Positions 42,858-51,716 of a DNA stretch of 64,000 nt are shown here, in pieces. Positions within the stretch are counted from its first letter, which is position 1; every line of letters starts with the position of its first letter. Source of the DNA: Planococcus sp. ISL-110 (lineage in GTDB: Bacteria > Bacillota > Bacilli > Bacillales_A > Planococcaceae); the NCBI RefSeq assembly GCF_018613575.1, contig NZ_JAGGPX010000012.1, positions 149,224 through 213,223 on the forward strand, given 5' to 3'. Position numbers and translations under genes: made by a program. Under the pieces are notes generated by a model. It saw only the letters and a program-made list of their open reading frames with translations. It had not been told where the DNA came from and did no database searches.

Positions 42858-43876
42858 CGCGAATCCTCCTTAGTGACCGTTTCCCCTTTGCGCAATACAA
42901 TCGGCTGTTCCGCTGTTCCGTGCAAAACTACCCCTTCACCGATGTAGACATCTTTATCTGCAATGACATAAGACAAGTCACAATTTTCCTCAATAACACA
43001 TTTTTGCATAATAATACATTTCTCTATGCGTGCGCTTTTCTTAATGTAAACGGCACGGCTGATGATGCTGTCAACCACTTCACCCATTATGGTGCTGCCA
43101 TTTGCGACCAGCGCGCGTTCAACGTGAGAACCATTGACATAGCGTGTCGGTGGCTCATCCTTTACTTTTGTATAGATCGGACGATTGGGCAGAAACAGCT
43201 GTTTCCTGTTTTCTTCATCCAACAAAGCCAACGACGCCTGAAAGTAACTTTGGACAGAATCGATGATGGCAAAATAGCCTTTGTATTCGTATTCATTGAA
43301 TGTATGAGGGCTTTTTTTCAAATTAACCACATCTTCGACGCTTACCACTTTTTTATCACGGTGAGTCTGTATCAGTTCAACCAACAGATCTTTGGACAAA
43401 ATATAGGTTTTTAAAGAAACCCCTCCACTCACCGCTTCTGTAATATCTGCACCTGAACGGATATGCTGATCCAGCATGTCTTTGAAATCCAATTGGCTGA
43501 CGACGAAGCTATTGATGACAACAACAAAGGCCTGAATGCTCTTCGTGAAAAACTGCATATGCTCTTCTAAAGCCGCAAATGCACCAACACTCGACAATCC
43601 TCCATCACGCTGTGTAACCGGCAGGAAAAAAAGTCCGTTTTTTCTTCTATCCAAATCCCAGCTCTTGCCCACCCCGATGTGATCCAACAAAGAAGCAAAA
43701 GGATACGTGGGGAACACACCGACCGTATTAACACCCGAATTCACAAGATTCGATAAAGGAAAATCGATTAACCGATAGCGCCCTGCAAATGGCACAGAAG
43801 AAACAGTCCGTTGCATTGTCAGGTCCTGCAGTCCTTCTTTTTTGACAGAGGCATCCACTACAGCCATTAAATTCAT
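42854..43876 (-). CDS. glgD: Glucose-1-phosphate adenylyltransferase, GlgD subunit
   Basis: The non-catalytic or regulatory partner of GlgC in Firmicute ADP-glucose pyrophosphorylase, 340 residues. It has a nucleotidyltransferase fold ('[17 protein letters not shown]', residues 29-45) and a left-handed beta-helix end, but the GGxGxRL pyrophosphate loop of GlgC is replaced by '[14 protein letters not shown]'. The ATG at 43876 overlaps the glgC stop as ATGA, with AAGGAG 11 bases before it; upstream in-frame codons lie inside glgC. Confidence 0.93.
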   Translation of the reverse strand: MNLMAVVDASVKKEGLQDLTMQRTVSSVPFAGRYRLIDFPLSNLVNSGVNTVGVFPTYPFASLLDHIGVGKSWDLDRRKNGLFFLPVTQRDGGLSSVGAFAALEEHMQFFTKSIQAFVVVINSFVVSQLDFKDMLDQHIRSGADITEAVSGGVSLKTYILSKDLLVELIQTHRDKKVVSVEDVVNLKKSPHTFNEYEYKGYFAIIDSVQSYFQASLALLDEENRKQLFLPNRPIYTKVKDEPPTRYVNGSHVERALVANGSTIMGEVVDSIISRAVYIKKSARIEKCIIMQKCVIEENCDLSYVIADKDVYIGEGVVLHGTAEQPIVLRKGETVTKEDSR

Positions 43877-45024
43877 TTTCCACCACGCTCCTTCCATTCG
43901 TCCAATTTCTCTTGTGTCAATAAAACCACTTCATCCTTCTGTTCCGGCATTTGGAAGCCTTCCGGCACATCAAGCCTAGGCGGTACAATCACCCGATGAA
44001 GATTAACACCTTTATTAATTGTCACTCCGCTCATGACAACACTTTCCGAAACCGAAGCCCCTTCTTCCACTCTTACTTTCTGAAAGATAACAGATTTTGA
44101 TACGTCACCAGAAATTACACAGCCTTCATTTACCATGGATCCCTGGACATTTCCAGTTTCAGTAATGACCTGCGGAGGAAGTTGCGGATTTGAAGAGAAA
44201 ATACGCCAACCCGAGTCGTGCAGGTTCAGGCCAGAATTCAAGTCCAATAAATCCATATTGGCTTCCCAAAGGCTTTCGACTGTCCCAACATCTTTCCAAT
44301 ATCCTTTAAATGGATAAGCAACCATTTTTTCGCCCTTTTTCAGCATCGCTGGCAAGATGTCTTTCCCGAAATCATGAGAAGATGCTTCGTCTAGATTGTC
44401 CGTCTCCAGGTACTCTTTCAATTTTCCCCATGTAAACACGTATACACCCATGGAAGCCAGATTACTTTTCGGATTTTCCGGCTTTTCGTCAAACTCCAGA
44501 ACGTCCATCTCGTCGTTGACGTTAATGACCCCGAATCGGCCGGCTTCCTCCCATGGTACTTCCAGCACCGAAATCGTTACGTCTGCCTCGTGTTCTTTAT
44601 GGTAGTCGACCAGCAACTCATAATCCATTTTATAAATATGATCCCCTGAAAGAATCAGGACATATTCCGGATCATAGGACTGAAGAAAGCTGATGTTCTG
44701 ATAAATTGCACTGGCTGTTCCGGCATACCATTTTATCCCATCAATTTCTGCATATGGCGGAAGCATGGTGACCCCGCCGTTATGGCGATCCAAATCCCAC
44801 GGGGTTCCCAGCCCGATATATTCATGCAGGACGTGCGGCTGATACTGCGTCAGCACGCCGACCGTCTCGATTCCTGAATTCGTGCAATTGGATAATGGAA
44901 AATCGATAATCCGGTATTTCCCACCAAACGGAAGCGCAGGTTTGGCTATCGTATAAGTTAATGATTTCAACCGGCTCCCCTGTCCACCGGCCAACAGCAT
45001 TGCGACCACTTTATCCTTCATCAT
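43873..45024 (-). CDS. glgC: Glucose-1-phosphate adenylyltransferase, catalytic subunit
   Basis: Makes ADP-glucose from ATP and glucose-1-phosphate, the committed step of glycogen synthesis. The 383 residues contain the catalytic loop '[13 protein letters not shown]', '[14 protein letters not shown]', the glucose-1-phosphate region '[12 protein letters not shown]' and '[11 protein letters not shown]', then beta-helix repeats. Two ATGs (45024, 45021) follow GGGAG. The start region overlaps the glgB stop, so the operon is tightly coupled. Confidence 0.96.
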   Translation of the reverse strand: MMKDKVVAMLLAGGQGSRLKSLTYTIAKPALPFGGKYRIIDFPLSNCTNSGIETVGVLTQYQPHVLHEYIGLGTPWDLDRHNGGVTMLPPYAEIDGIKWYAGTASAIYQNISFLQSYDPEYVLILSGDHIYKMDYELLVDYHKEHEADVTISVLEVPWEEAGRFGVINVNDEMDVLEFDEKPENPKSNLASMGVYVFTWGKLKEYLETDNLDEASSHDFGKDILPAMLKKGEKMVAYPFKGYWKDVGTVESLWEANMDLLDLNSGLNLHDSGWRIFSSNPQLPPQVITETGNVQGSMVNEGCVISGDVSKSVIFQKVRVEEGASVSESVVMSGVTINKGVNLHRVIVPPRLDVPEGFQMPEQKDEVVLLTQEKLDEWKERGGK

Positions 45025-46880
45025 GCTTCACTCCCATCCTGTTTTTGTTTCCAAATGCTCATCGTAAATGCAGGCAAATCCACTTCAACGGAGTAAGGCA
45101 AATCATCGTATGGATCATCTGCTGTTCCAACAACATCTCCTCGGACGTCGTTTCCTGATGTAAAAATTTTTTCATACTCCGTGCTTTTCGGAACCCCCAG
45201 CTTAAAGTCCTCGTAATGATGGCTCGAAAAGTTACAGACGACGATGCATTCATCCTGCGGCATGTACCCTCTCCGAATAAAGGCGGCCACACTTTGTTCG
45301 TGATTATCCGCATCAATCCAGGAAAAGCCATCCGGATGATCGTCTAATTCAAAAAAGGCTTTCTCTGTTTTATAAAAACCCAGCAAGTCTTTTGTGAAAT
45401 CAGCCATTCTTTTATGTTCTTCGGTTTCCAATGAAGCCCAATCCAATTCCGGCTTAAATTCCCATTCTTCAAAATGGCCAAACTCCTGTCCCATGAACAG
45501 CAATTTCTTTCCCGGATGGGCAATCCAGAATCCCAGCAGCAGCCGTAATTGAAGAAAGCGCTCATCCAACGTGCCGGGAAGTTTATTTAATAGGGATCCT
45601 CTTCCGTTCACCACTTCATCATGGGACAGTGCAAGAAGGTAACGCTCCTCATACTGGTAGATGAGAGAAAAATTCATTTTTTGATGTGCTTCAGAGCGTT
45701 GGGATGGCTGTATCTCCATGTAATCCAACGTGTCACGCATCCAGCCGAAGTTCCACTTATAGTGAAAACCAACACCTCCTTCAGAAACGTCGTGCGTCAC
45801 TTTCGGATAATGCCAGGCATCTTCGGCAATCAGTAGAACTTCCGGGTAAAACTCCCTTAAACTGTTCGTCAATTTCCGCAGAAAATCGGTGCCTTCCTGA
45901 TTATGCGGACGCTCTTTTTTGTTGGGAATAAACAATAAACAAACCAATGCATCCATTCGGAATCCATCAAACTTAAATTCATTGAGCCAGAAATGGCCGC
46001 TGGATATTAGAAAGCTGACAACTTCTCCTTTTTGAATATCAAAATTCAAGGTACCCCAGTCTGGATTGGCACGCCGCTCCTCCCGATGTTCTTCATATAA
46101 GGTGCTGCCATTAAATAGAGCCAGCGAATGTTCATCGACACAGAAATGGCCGGGAACCCAATCCATGATCAATCCAACTTTATTTTCTGCGCATTGTGAG
46201 ATAAAATACTTCAAATCATCTGCTGTTCCATAGCGGCTGGTTGGCGCAAAGTATCCGGTGGTCTGATATCCCCAGGATTCGTCCAATGGATGTTCTGTAA
46301 TGGGCAGGATTTCAATATGGGTAAAGCCCCTATCCAAAATATACGGGATGAGTATCGAAGCCAATTCACGGTAGTTCAAAAAATCGCCCTGTGCGTTGCG
46401 CTTCCATGTCCCGATATGTAATTCGTAGATGACCATCGGCTTTTCGCGATGGTCATTATTTTGAATCTGCTTTTGCTGTAAAACTGTTTTCGACCATGTA
46501 TGCTTGGAAGCTGCAGCTACAACCGATTTGGTTTGGGGTCGCATTTCACTAGCGAGAGCATAGGGATCCGATTTCCGCAGCTTCTGCCCATCCTGTGTTT
46601 CAATAATGTATTCATACGAATAACCGGTCATCTTCCGAGGAATCTGTATGTGCCAGACGGTTTCATCAAGGGGATGTTGCTCCATTTGAAAAACTTCATC
46701 TTCCCGACTTTCAGGACCTGTACAAGCAACTGCTACGTTGGCCACATCCGGAACCCATATTGTGAACCTTGTTTTATCTGCAGCGACATGTGCTCCAAAA
46801 TAGAGATAAGCATCTTTCATCAGCCCAGCATGGAAAGCATCCAGCAAGTCTTGAGTAAGATGGCTTTTCAGGTCATTCAT
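45021..46880 (-). CDS. glgB: 1,4-alpha-glucan branching enzyme
   Basis: A GH13 enzyme that makes alpha-1,6 branches in glycogen, 619 residues. It has an N-terminal CBM48-like domain, then the barrel motifs '[12 protein letters not shown]', 'DGFRMDALV' (nucleophile Asp), '[11 protein letters not shown]' (acid/base Glu) and '[13 protein letters not shown]'. The usual DAVANMLY after the nucleophile is 'DALVCLLFI' here. The ATG at 46880 has GGAGG at 7 bases; a GTG two codons earlier overlaps it. It is the first gene of glgB-C-D-A-P. Confidence 0.95.
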   Translation of the reverse strand: MNDLKSHLTQDLLDAFHAGLMKDAYLYFGAHVAADKTRFTIWVPDVANVAVACTGPESREDEVFQMEQHPLDETVWHIQIPRKMTGYSYEYIIETQDGQKLRKSDPYALASEMRPQTKSVVAAASKHTWSKTVLQQKQIQNNDHREKPMVIYELHIGTWKRNAQGDFLNYRELASILIPYILDRGFTHIEILPITEHPLDESWGYQTTGYFAPTSRYGTADDLKYFISQCAENKVGLIMDWVPGHFCVDEHSLALFNGSTLYEEHREERRANPDWGTLNFDIQKGEVVSFLISSGHFWLNEFKFDGFRMDALVCLLFIPNKKERPHNQEGTDFLRKLTNSLREFYPEVLLIAEDAWHYPKVTHDVSEGGVGFHYKWNFGWMRDTLDYMEIQPSQRSEAHQKMNFSLIYQYEERYLLALSHDEVVNGRGSLLNKLPGTLDERFLQLRLLLGFWIAHPGKKLLFMGQEFGHFEEWEFKPELDWASLETEEHKRMADFTKDLLGFYKTEKAFFELDDHPDGFSWIDADNHEQSVAAFIRRGYMPQDECIVVCNFSSHHYEDFKLGVPKSTEYEKIFTSGNDVRGDVVGTADDPYDDLPYSVEVDLPAFTMSIWKQKQDGSEA

Positions 46881-47113
46881 CTTCACACCTCCAAATTTTT
46901 TACAGTTCCGTGTCTCTTTTAATTCTACATAAGCAATGTAAATTCCTTGTTAAGAAATCTAATTGTCCAAAAATTTCGATAAATCAAGAAAGGTCGGTGG
47001 CACTCTCGTTCGAAATGTCTACACATTTCTTTTTCCTTAGACCCTTGTTTCAAGGAAGAATATCCACTACGCTAAAAGAGAATAGCTGTTTATTGAAAGA
47101 GAGGCTGAAGTTT

Positions 47114-47692
47114 TTGCGAAAATATAGAGTGCTATGGCTGGCTGTTTTCTTCAGCATTTTTTTGGCTGCATGCAATCAGGGCATTGAAGATCCGCTTCAA
47201 TGGGAAATAGAAGAGTTTACTTTTACCAACCATAATAATGAAGAGTTCGCCTTGGCTGATCTGGAAGGCGAAGTTTGGCTCGCCGATTTTGTTTTCACCA
47301 ATTGCACCACAGTCTGCCTGCCGATGATGGCAAACATGACAGACCTGCAGGCGCAATTAAAAGATGAAGGATTAGATGTCCAAATCGTATCCTTCAGCGT
47401 GGACCCGGCGTTGGATAAACCTGAAATCCTGAAATCCTATGCAGAAAACTACGGAGCCGATTTATCCAACTGGAACTTGCTGACGGGATACACACCTCAG
47501 GAAATTGATGATTTTGCCATGGACAATTTCCAGACTTTAGCCAGAAAACCTGAAAATGATGACCAAGTCATTCATGGCACCTCCTTCTACTTAGTCAACC
47601 AGGAAGGTGTCATCATGAAATCGTATGACGGATTAAATCCACCGGTTGAAGAGATTTTAGCGGATGCGGAAATCCTATTGACGGAGGAATAG
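47114..47692 (+). CDS. SCO1/SenC-family lipoprotein
   Basis: A thioredoxin-fold copper chaperone or thiol reductase for cytochrome c oxidase assembly, anchored outside the membrane. The 192 residues start with a lipoprotein signal (LAAC, Cys20), then the copper-binding pair C64-x-x-x-C68 ('TNCTTVCLPM') and the third ligand H154 ('VIHGTSFYL'). It resembles Bacillus YpmQ. The start is probably the TTG at 47114, with GAGAGG 9 bases before it; other in-frame starts upstream lack an RBS. The small gene at 47696 follows after three bases. Confidence 0.88.
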   Translation: MRKYRVLWLAVFFSIFLAACNQGIEDPLQWEIEEFTFTNHNNEEFALADLEGEVWLADFVFTNCTTVCLPMMANMTDLQAQLKDEGLDVQIVSFSVDPALDKPEILKSYAENYGADLSNWNLLTGYTPQEIDDFAMDNFQTLARKPENDDQVIHGTSFYLVNQEGVIMKSYDGLNPPVEEILADAEILLTEE

Positions 47693-47695
47693 AAC

Positions 47696-48025
47696 ATGAA
47701 ACAGAAAAAATTTTGGACGGCTGTGCTCCTGCTTGCTGCCGTCGTATTGCTCGCCTTGTTTTTCATTCCAAGGGAAAACCTACCAGCACCGGAAAGCCGA
47801 GTGGTGCTGGAACATTCGTTCAGAACATATATCGCACCTTCCTGCTTTGAGCAGGCGGATGCCACCAACTTCCTGGAAGAATCGACACTGGGGGAAGCCC
47901 GGGAGCTCAATTATCCGCCTCATTCTTCCTGCACCGAACGAGCCTTTGAAGGGAATCAGGACAGCGTTTTTACCCGGCTGCTGAAAGAACTGGGCATTAT
48001 GGAAAAAGAATCGACGGACTGGTAA
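47696..48025 (+). CDS. Small membrane-anchored protein with two cysteines
   Basis: A 109-residue protein with one N-terminal hydrophobic helix (residues 7-23, uncleaved or signal) and an extracellular domain containing only two cysteines, C50 and C79. No family is recognised. GGAGG at the end of the SCO gene serves as its RBS, and the two genes are three bases apart, so it probably assists SCO in copper or thiol chemistry. This role is inferred from position only. Confidence 0.7.
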   Translation: MKQKKFWTAVLLLAAVVLLALFFIPRENLPAPESRVVLEHSFRTYIAPSCFEQADATNFLEESTLGEARELNYPPHSSCTERAFEGNQDSVFTRLLKELGIMEKESTDW

Positions 48026-48116
48026 GAAAAACGAAAGCCTGTGTGCCTCAGCTTTCAGAACTTTTGTACCGAAGACCCTGACAATAAATGAATGGAAACA
48101 TGCCCTACGTTTTTAA

Positions 48117-48172
48117 AAGGCAATAAAAAACAAGCAGAGAAAAAAGTCTCTGCCTGCTTTTTTATTGCCTTT
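48117..48172. terminator. Long bidirectional terminator at 48.1 kb
   Basis: AAGGCAATAAAAAA and its reverse complement frame a CAAGCAG/CTGCTT inner stem between convergent genes. Confidence 0.9.
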
Positions 48173-49214
48173 ACTTAATTACTTTGACACAAACCGGAGC
48201 GGTAGTCTGGACAATATTCTCGACTGTACAGGGAGCACCTGAATCGACGACCTTCAAAACAACGAGCGTATGTGAATTTTCATTCGCCACTACCATCCAG
48301 ACATTGCCGGGAATTAAAGCAAAATGCCTCGGACCTTCTCCACCTGATCCGGTCAACCCGATATTTTCTAATGTACCATTATCCTGAATGGCAAAAGACG
48401 CGATGCTGTCGTGCCCACGGTTTGAGGCATAGACAAAAAGACCATCGCTTGAAACAGCAATTTCTGCGCTGGTATTTTCTCCTGGATAACTGTCGGGTAC
48501 TAAAGGCAGCAGCTGCAAAAATTCCAATCGCCCATCTTGGCTGACTTTGTAGACCATCAGCGTGGAATTAATTTCGTTTAATGAATAAACCAGAGGTTCC
48601 GTAGGATGAAAGCTTAAATGGCGCGGTCCGGCCCCCTCTTCTGTTTGTACTTTGTATTTGAGCGTCAATGCACCTGTATCAGCATCCAGCTTATAAGTAC
48701 ATATCGTATCCGTCCCCAAGTCTGATACCAGGAACAGATTTTTCCCTGGAAACTGTATGATGGAATGCGGATGGGCAGCATCTTGCCGTTCTGCATTCGC
48801 CCCGGATCCTACATGTTTTACTGAAGCCGCTAAATCTCCTATAGCCCCATTTGCACGGAGAGGATAGGAATTAACAGTGGCGCCTGAATAGGTAACAGCT
48901 AACAGCCATTGTCCGGTTTCATCGATAGTGACATGAGCTGGATGATCACCATTCGAAGATTGGCGATTGATTTCCACTATTTTTTTTGCAGCTGGATGAA
49001 TCCAATAGCTGACAAGCTCTCCATTGCCTACCTCACTGGTGGCGACAAAGCTTGTTCCGTTCGGGTGGACAGCGATAAAAGAAGGGCGTTCAATGCCCGC
49101 TATACCCATTAGCTCTGTCAATTCTCCGGTAGTATTTTCAAATTCCCAAAGTTTGATGCCCGGTTCTTTTTCTGATGAATACGATCCTGTCAGCAGGTAG
49201 CTGGCTGTCATCAA
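48171..49214 (-). CDS. Lactonase-family beta-propeller protein (6-phosphogluconolactonase type)
   Basis: A 347-residue seven-bladed beta-propeller of the YkgB/Pgl lactonase family, expected to open 6-phosphogluconolactone in the pentose phosphate path. The repeats 'FIAVHPNGTSFVATSE', 'AHVTIDETGQWLLAVTYSG' and 'RHLSFHPTEPLVYSLNE' mark successive blades. Two ATGs follow GAGGAGG. A 9-bp inverted pair (CTTGGC/GCCAAG, near 49255-49276) lies upstream and could be an operator. It is monocistronic. Confidence 0.88.
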   Translation of the reverse strand: MMTASYLLTGSYSSEKEPGIKLWEFENTTGELTELMGIAGIERPSFIAVHPNGTSFVATSEVGNGELVSYWIHPAAKKIVEINRQSSNGDHPAHVTIDETGQWLLAVTYSGATVNSYPLRANGAIGDLAASVKHVGSGANAERQDAAHPHSIIQFPGKNLFLVSDLGTDTICTYKLDADTGALTLKYKVQTEEGAGPRHLSFHPTEPLVYSLNEINSTLMVYKVSQDGRLEFLQLLPLVPDSYPGENTSAEIAVSSDGLFVYASNRGHDSIASFAIQDNGTLENIGLTGSGGEGPRHFALIPGNVWMVVANENSHTLVVLKVVDSGAPCTVENIVQTTAPVCVKVIK

Positions 49215-49390
49215 ATTCCTCCTCGATATCTAGTGCAAAGCAAACTTTTCGACTCTTGGCGTGACCATTGCCAAGAAGCAACTTCTTCGTTTAATTATAA
49301 AATTTTTAATTTCCGTGAATATCCGGGGCAGATGAGTTAAAGTAAGCTATGAAACCTGACCAGTCCATTATATGAGAAAGAAGGTTGTCC

Positions 49391-49951
49391 ATGAGAAATT
49401 TCGGTTTATCCATCCGCGAAAAAAGCATTGTGTGCATCGGCTTTATGGGAGTCGGAAAAACAACCGTCGGAAAACTATTGGCCCAAAAACTTTACCGCAA
49501 CTTCGTTGACATTGATGTGGAAATTGAGAAGGAATTTGCCATGCCGATTCCGAAAATATTTGAAGTCTATGGGGAGCAGGCCTTCCGCGCCAAAGAGAAG
49601 GAGTTGATTGTAAAATACAGCCAACAGCCACTGAACATCATTTCTGTTGGTGGCGGTGCCTTTCTGCAAAAAGAAATACAGGACATCTGCATGGCCGATT
49701 GCATCGTCCTGTTTCTTGATATTTCATGGGATTCGTGGAAAGACCGTATCCATATTCTCGTCGACAACCGCCCTTTGTTAAAAGGGCGTTCTCTAGAAGA
49801 TATGAAAACGCTGTTTCTTGAACGGCAAACTATTTATTCGTTAAATCACTCCAAATTTCAAGTGGATAATTTCAAAGCAGAAGAAGCCGCTGATTATTTG
49901 GCCGACGCCTTGAAATTATCCTGGGAAATCCATGCGCCCCAGCCAAAATAA
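49391..49951 (+). CDS. aroK: Shikimate kinase-family protein
   Basis: A 186-residue P-loop kinase of the shikimate kinase family, phosphorylating shikimate in aromatic amino-acid synthesis. Walker A is 'GFMGVGKTT' (17-25), the shikimate pair is in 'FVDIDVEIE', the 'SVGGGAFL' loop follows and the lid arginine is in 'DNRPLLKGR'. The ATG at 49391 has AGAAGG 6 bases upstream; a TTG two codons earlier is an alternative. It is not near other aro genes, so it may be a solitary or secondary copy. Confidence 0.87.
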   Translation: MRNFGLSIREKSIVCIGFMGVGKTTVGKLLAQKLYRNFVDIDVEIEKEFAMPIPKIFEVYGEQAFRAKEKELIVKYSQQPLNIISVGGGAFLQKEIQDICMADCIVLFLDISWDSWKDRIHILVDNRPLLKGRSLEDMKTLFLERQTIYSLNHSKFQVDNFKAEEAADYLADALKLSWEIHAPQPK

Positions 49952-49956
49952 AAGTG

Positions 49957-49988
49957 GAAACCGCCATATTTAAATGGCGGTTTTTTTA
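49957..49988 (+). terminator. Terminator after the shikimate kinase gene
   Basis: AACCGCCAT/ATGGCGGTT stem followed by T7. Confidence 0.92.
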
Positions 49989-49998
49989 TCCGAAATAA

Positions 49999-50262
49999 CC
50001 GCTTGCGCTTTTCTATTTTGTTCAGCTCCAGCGGCTAGACCCTCGAGGTCATAAGTCATCCCGGCTATGTGGCAAAAACCGCCACCTTGCCAGTTTGCCT
50101 TATGCTTGTCGGGTCTGGATAGCCGCTTGCGCTTTTCTATTTTCCAGCTCCAGCGGCTAGACCCTCGAGGTCATAAGTCATCCCGGCTATGTGGCAAAAA
50201 CCGCCACCTTGCCAGTTTGCCTTATGCTTGTCGGGTCTGGATAGCCGCTTGCGCTTTTCTAG
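49999..50262. repeat. Intergenic tandem repeat, 122-124 bp period (type A)
   Basis: CCGCTTGCGCTTTTCTA begins units at 49999, 50123 and 50245. Two full copies and an 18-base third copy are nearly identical. Each contains CTCCAGCGGCTAGACCCTCG and inverted arms around GCCTTATGC. The third copy ends on the TAG stop of the acetamidase gene. The same family, diverged, occurs at 54380-54665. Confidence 0.9.
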
Positions 50263-51575
50263 GAGTATTGCGCCTTTGCCAGTTCGAACAGTCCGGCTCT
50301 TTGCAAATAGTTTTCAGGCGCCAGGAAAGTGATGGTCACCACTCCAGGATGCCGTCCGATTTCGATTGACCCGGTTATGGTGGCCCGGTTCATGATTTCC
50401 GGCACGGTGACACTGAAAAGGTCAGCTGCCCGCTGCAGGCCATTTTCCGTCGCGTCATTGAGGGTTGGGCCCGTTCCGACAAAGGAGACCGGCAACGATT
50501 CTTCAAGTTTGTCTATCTTCCATTTTTCTGCAAGCCGGCGAGCCGTCTCCCGCTCTTTTTCTGTAAACGGTTTGGCGGTATATGGTAAATCCTCAACATT
50601 CGGCAGCAAAATTGGACCGGCGTTATTCAAACCTTTAACAACATGCACTTCCAAATGCACAATACCAGCAACGTCCGAAGTGTGTCCGGCAATTTCTCCA
50701 TCTCCCTGCATCGCATGCATGTCCCCCAGATAAATACCACCCCCTGGTACTTTGACAGGACAAATTAATACCGCACCGGCACGGACGCGGCTGATATCCA
50801 TATGGCCATCTGTCCGATGGGTTTCCAACTCTTCCTGTGTGCTCGCATACTCATGTGGGGCACCGACAAGAAACGAACCAAAATCTCCGGCATTGTGCGA
50901 ATCAGGAGTCGGACGGGAAGGTGTTGTTCCCAGCTGCCCCAAAAATGGCCTCATACGCGCGATAGTTCCAACCAAATCATGCGGCGCAAATGTTACAATC
51001 GGATTTTGTACAGAGTTCTCAGGTGTTTTCATATAACCACGGCCATCTTCAGCAATCGTTTCGGCTGCTTCTTTTGACAAAGTGATTCCCACATCACCTT
51101 TTTCTCCGAAAAACATGGTATAGCCATTTGTGAAAACAAATGGCGTAACGTCCGCATCACAATTGGCACAGCGAATGGCTTCATTTCCAACGCCTTTGAT
51201 GACCGTGTCCGGATACATCGTTCCACACCCCGGACATTTCACCGCAATAAAAGGATCTCCAAGAAAACGGCCTTCGACAGGGCTGTCATTCCCTGAGGAA
51301 GTGGCATGGGATGTCACTTCGACCGACTTGATCTTAATGACAATGCCGTCCCCCGGTTCTGCACCTTCGACATAAACCGGCTGTGTTACTTCATGGCCGC
51401 CGCGGATGCATGGCGTAATCATCGGTCCCCAGCATCCTGGGGCTGTGTGGGCAATGATATGGCCACCGTCTTTTATCGGCCCAAGCATTTCTTTTCCAGG
51501 ATCCAAAACGCCATCGACATACCGGTTGACCAGTAAAGTCTCCACCGCTGTTTTCGTCTGAACTTTTTTCTCCAC
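50259..51575 (-). CDS. Acetamidase/formamidase family protein with zinc-ribbon insertion
   Basis: An amidase of the FmdA/AmdA family releasing ammonia from formamide or acetamide, 438 residues. It has the family blocks 'AHTAPGCWGPMITPCIRGG', 'SSGNDSPVEGRF', and the late 'GDMHAMQGDGEIAGH'. An inserted pair C114-x-x-C117 and C136-x-x-C139 forms a probable zinc ribbon. The GTG at 51575 has GGAGG 8 bases upstream, and the ATG at 51590 forms part of that RBS. Its stop codon lies in the type A repeat, so the repeat may have replaced the native 3' end. Confidence 0.9.
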   Translation of the reverse strand: MEKKVQTKTAVETLLVNRYVDGVLDPGKEMLGPIKDGGHIIAHTAPGCWGPMITPCIRGGHEVTQPVYVEGAEPGDGIVIKIKSVEVTSHATSSGNDSPVEGRFLGDPFIAVKCPGCGTMYPDTVIKGVGNEAIRCANCDADVTPFVFTNGYTMFFGEKGDVGITLSKEAAETIAEDGRGYMKTPENSVQNPIVTFAPHDLVGTIARMRPFLGQLGTTPSRPTPDSHNAGDFGSFLVGAPHEYASTQEELETHRTDGHMDISRVRAGAVLICPVKVPGGGIYLGDMHAMQGDGEIAGHTSDVAGIVHLEVHVVKGLNNAGPILLPNVEDLPYTAKPFTEKERETARRLAEKWKIDKLEESLPVSFVGTGPTLNDATENGLQRAADLFSVTVPEIMNRATITGSIEIGRHPGVVTITFLAPENYLQRAGLFELAKAQYS

Positions 51576-51615
51576 CTTTATCGCCTCCATCGTTTTTAAT
51601 ATTCAGTTATTTTAA

Positions 51616-51644
51616 ATTATACGCTTTCAATCAGATGCTTTCAA
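51616..51644 (-). promoter_or_regulatory. Sigma-A promoter of the acetamidase gene
   Basis: On the minus strand TTGAAA (51639-51644), 17 bases, TATAAT (51616-51621). Confidence 0.8.
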
Positions 51645-51657
51645 TTTCCAGCCTGTA

Positions 51658-51714
51658 AACTCTTTAAAATATGCATGAGAGCCTTTAAAGGCCTCATGCA
51701 TATTTTAAAGAGTT
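51658..51714. terminator. 57-bp palindrome, probable terminator of the membrane protein gene
   Basis: AACTCTTTAAAATATGCATG and its reverse complement flank a GCCTTTAAAGGC core, with one mismatched pair. It has no T run, so termination would rely on a very long stem or the element has another role. Confidence 0.7.
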
Positions 51715-51716
51715 CA

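Noticed and set aside
42920-43414. 164-residue frame opposite glgD
   Set aside because: Antisense to a conserved glycogen gene; no RBS or domain.
50067-50369. 100-residue frame over the 50-kb repeats
   Set aside because: It is made of repeat sequence and the antisense 3' end of the acetamidase gene.
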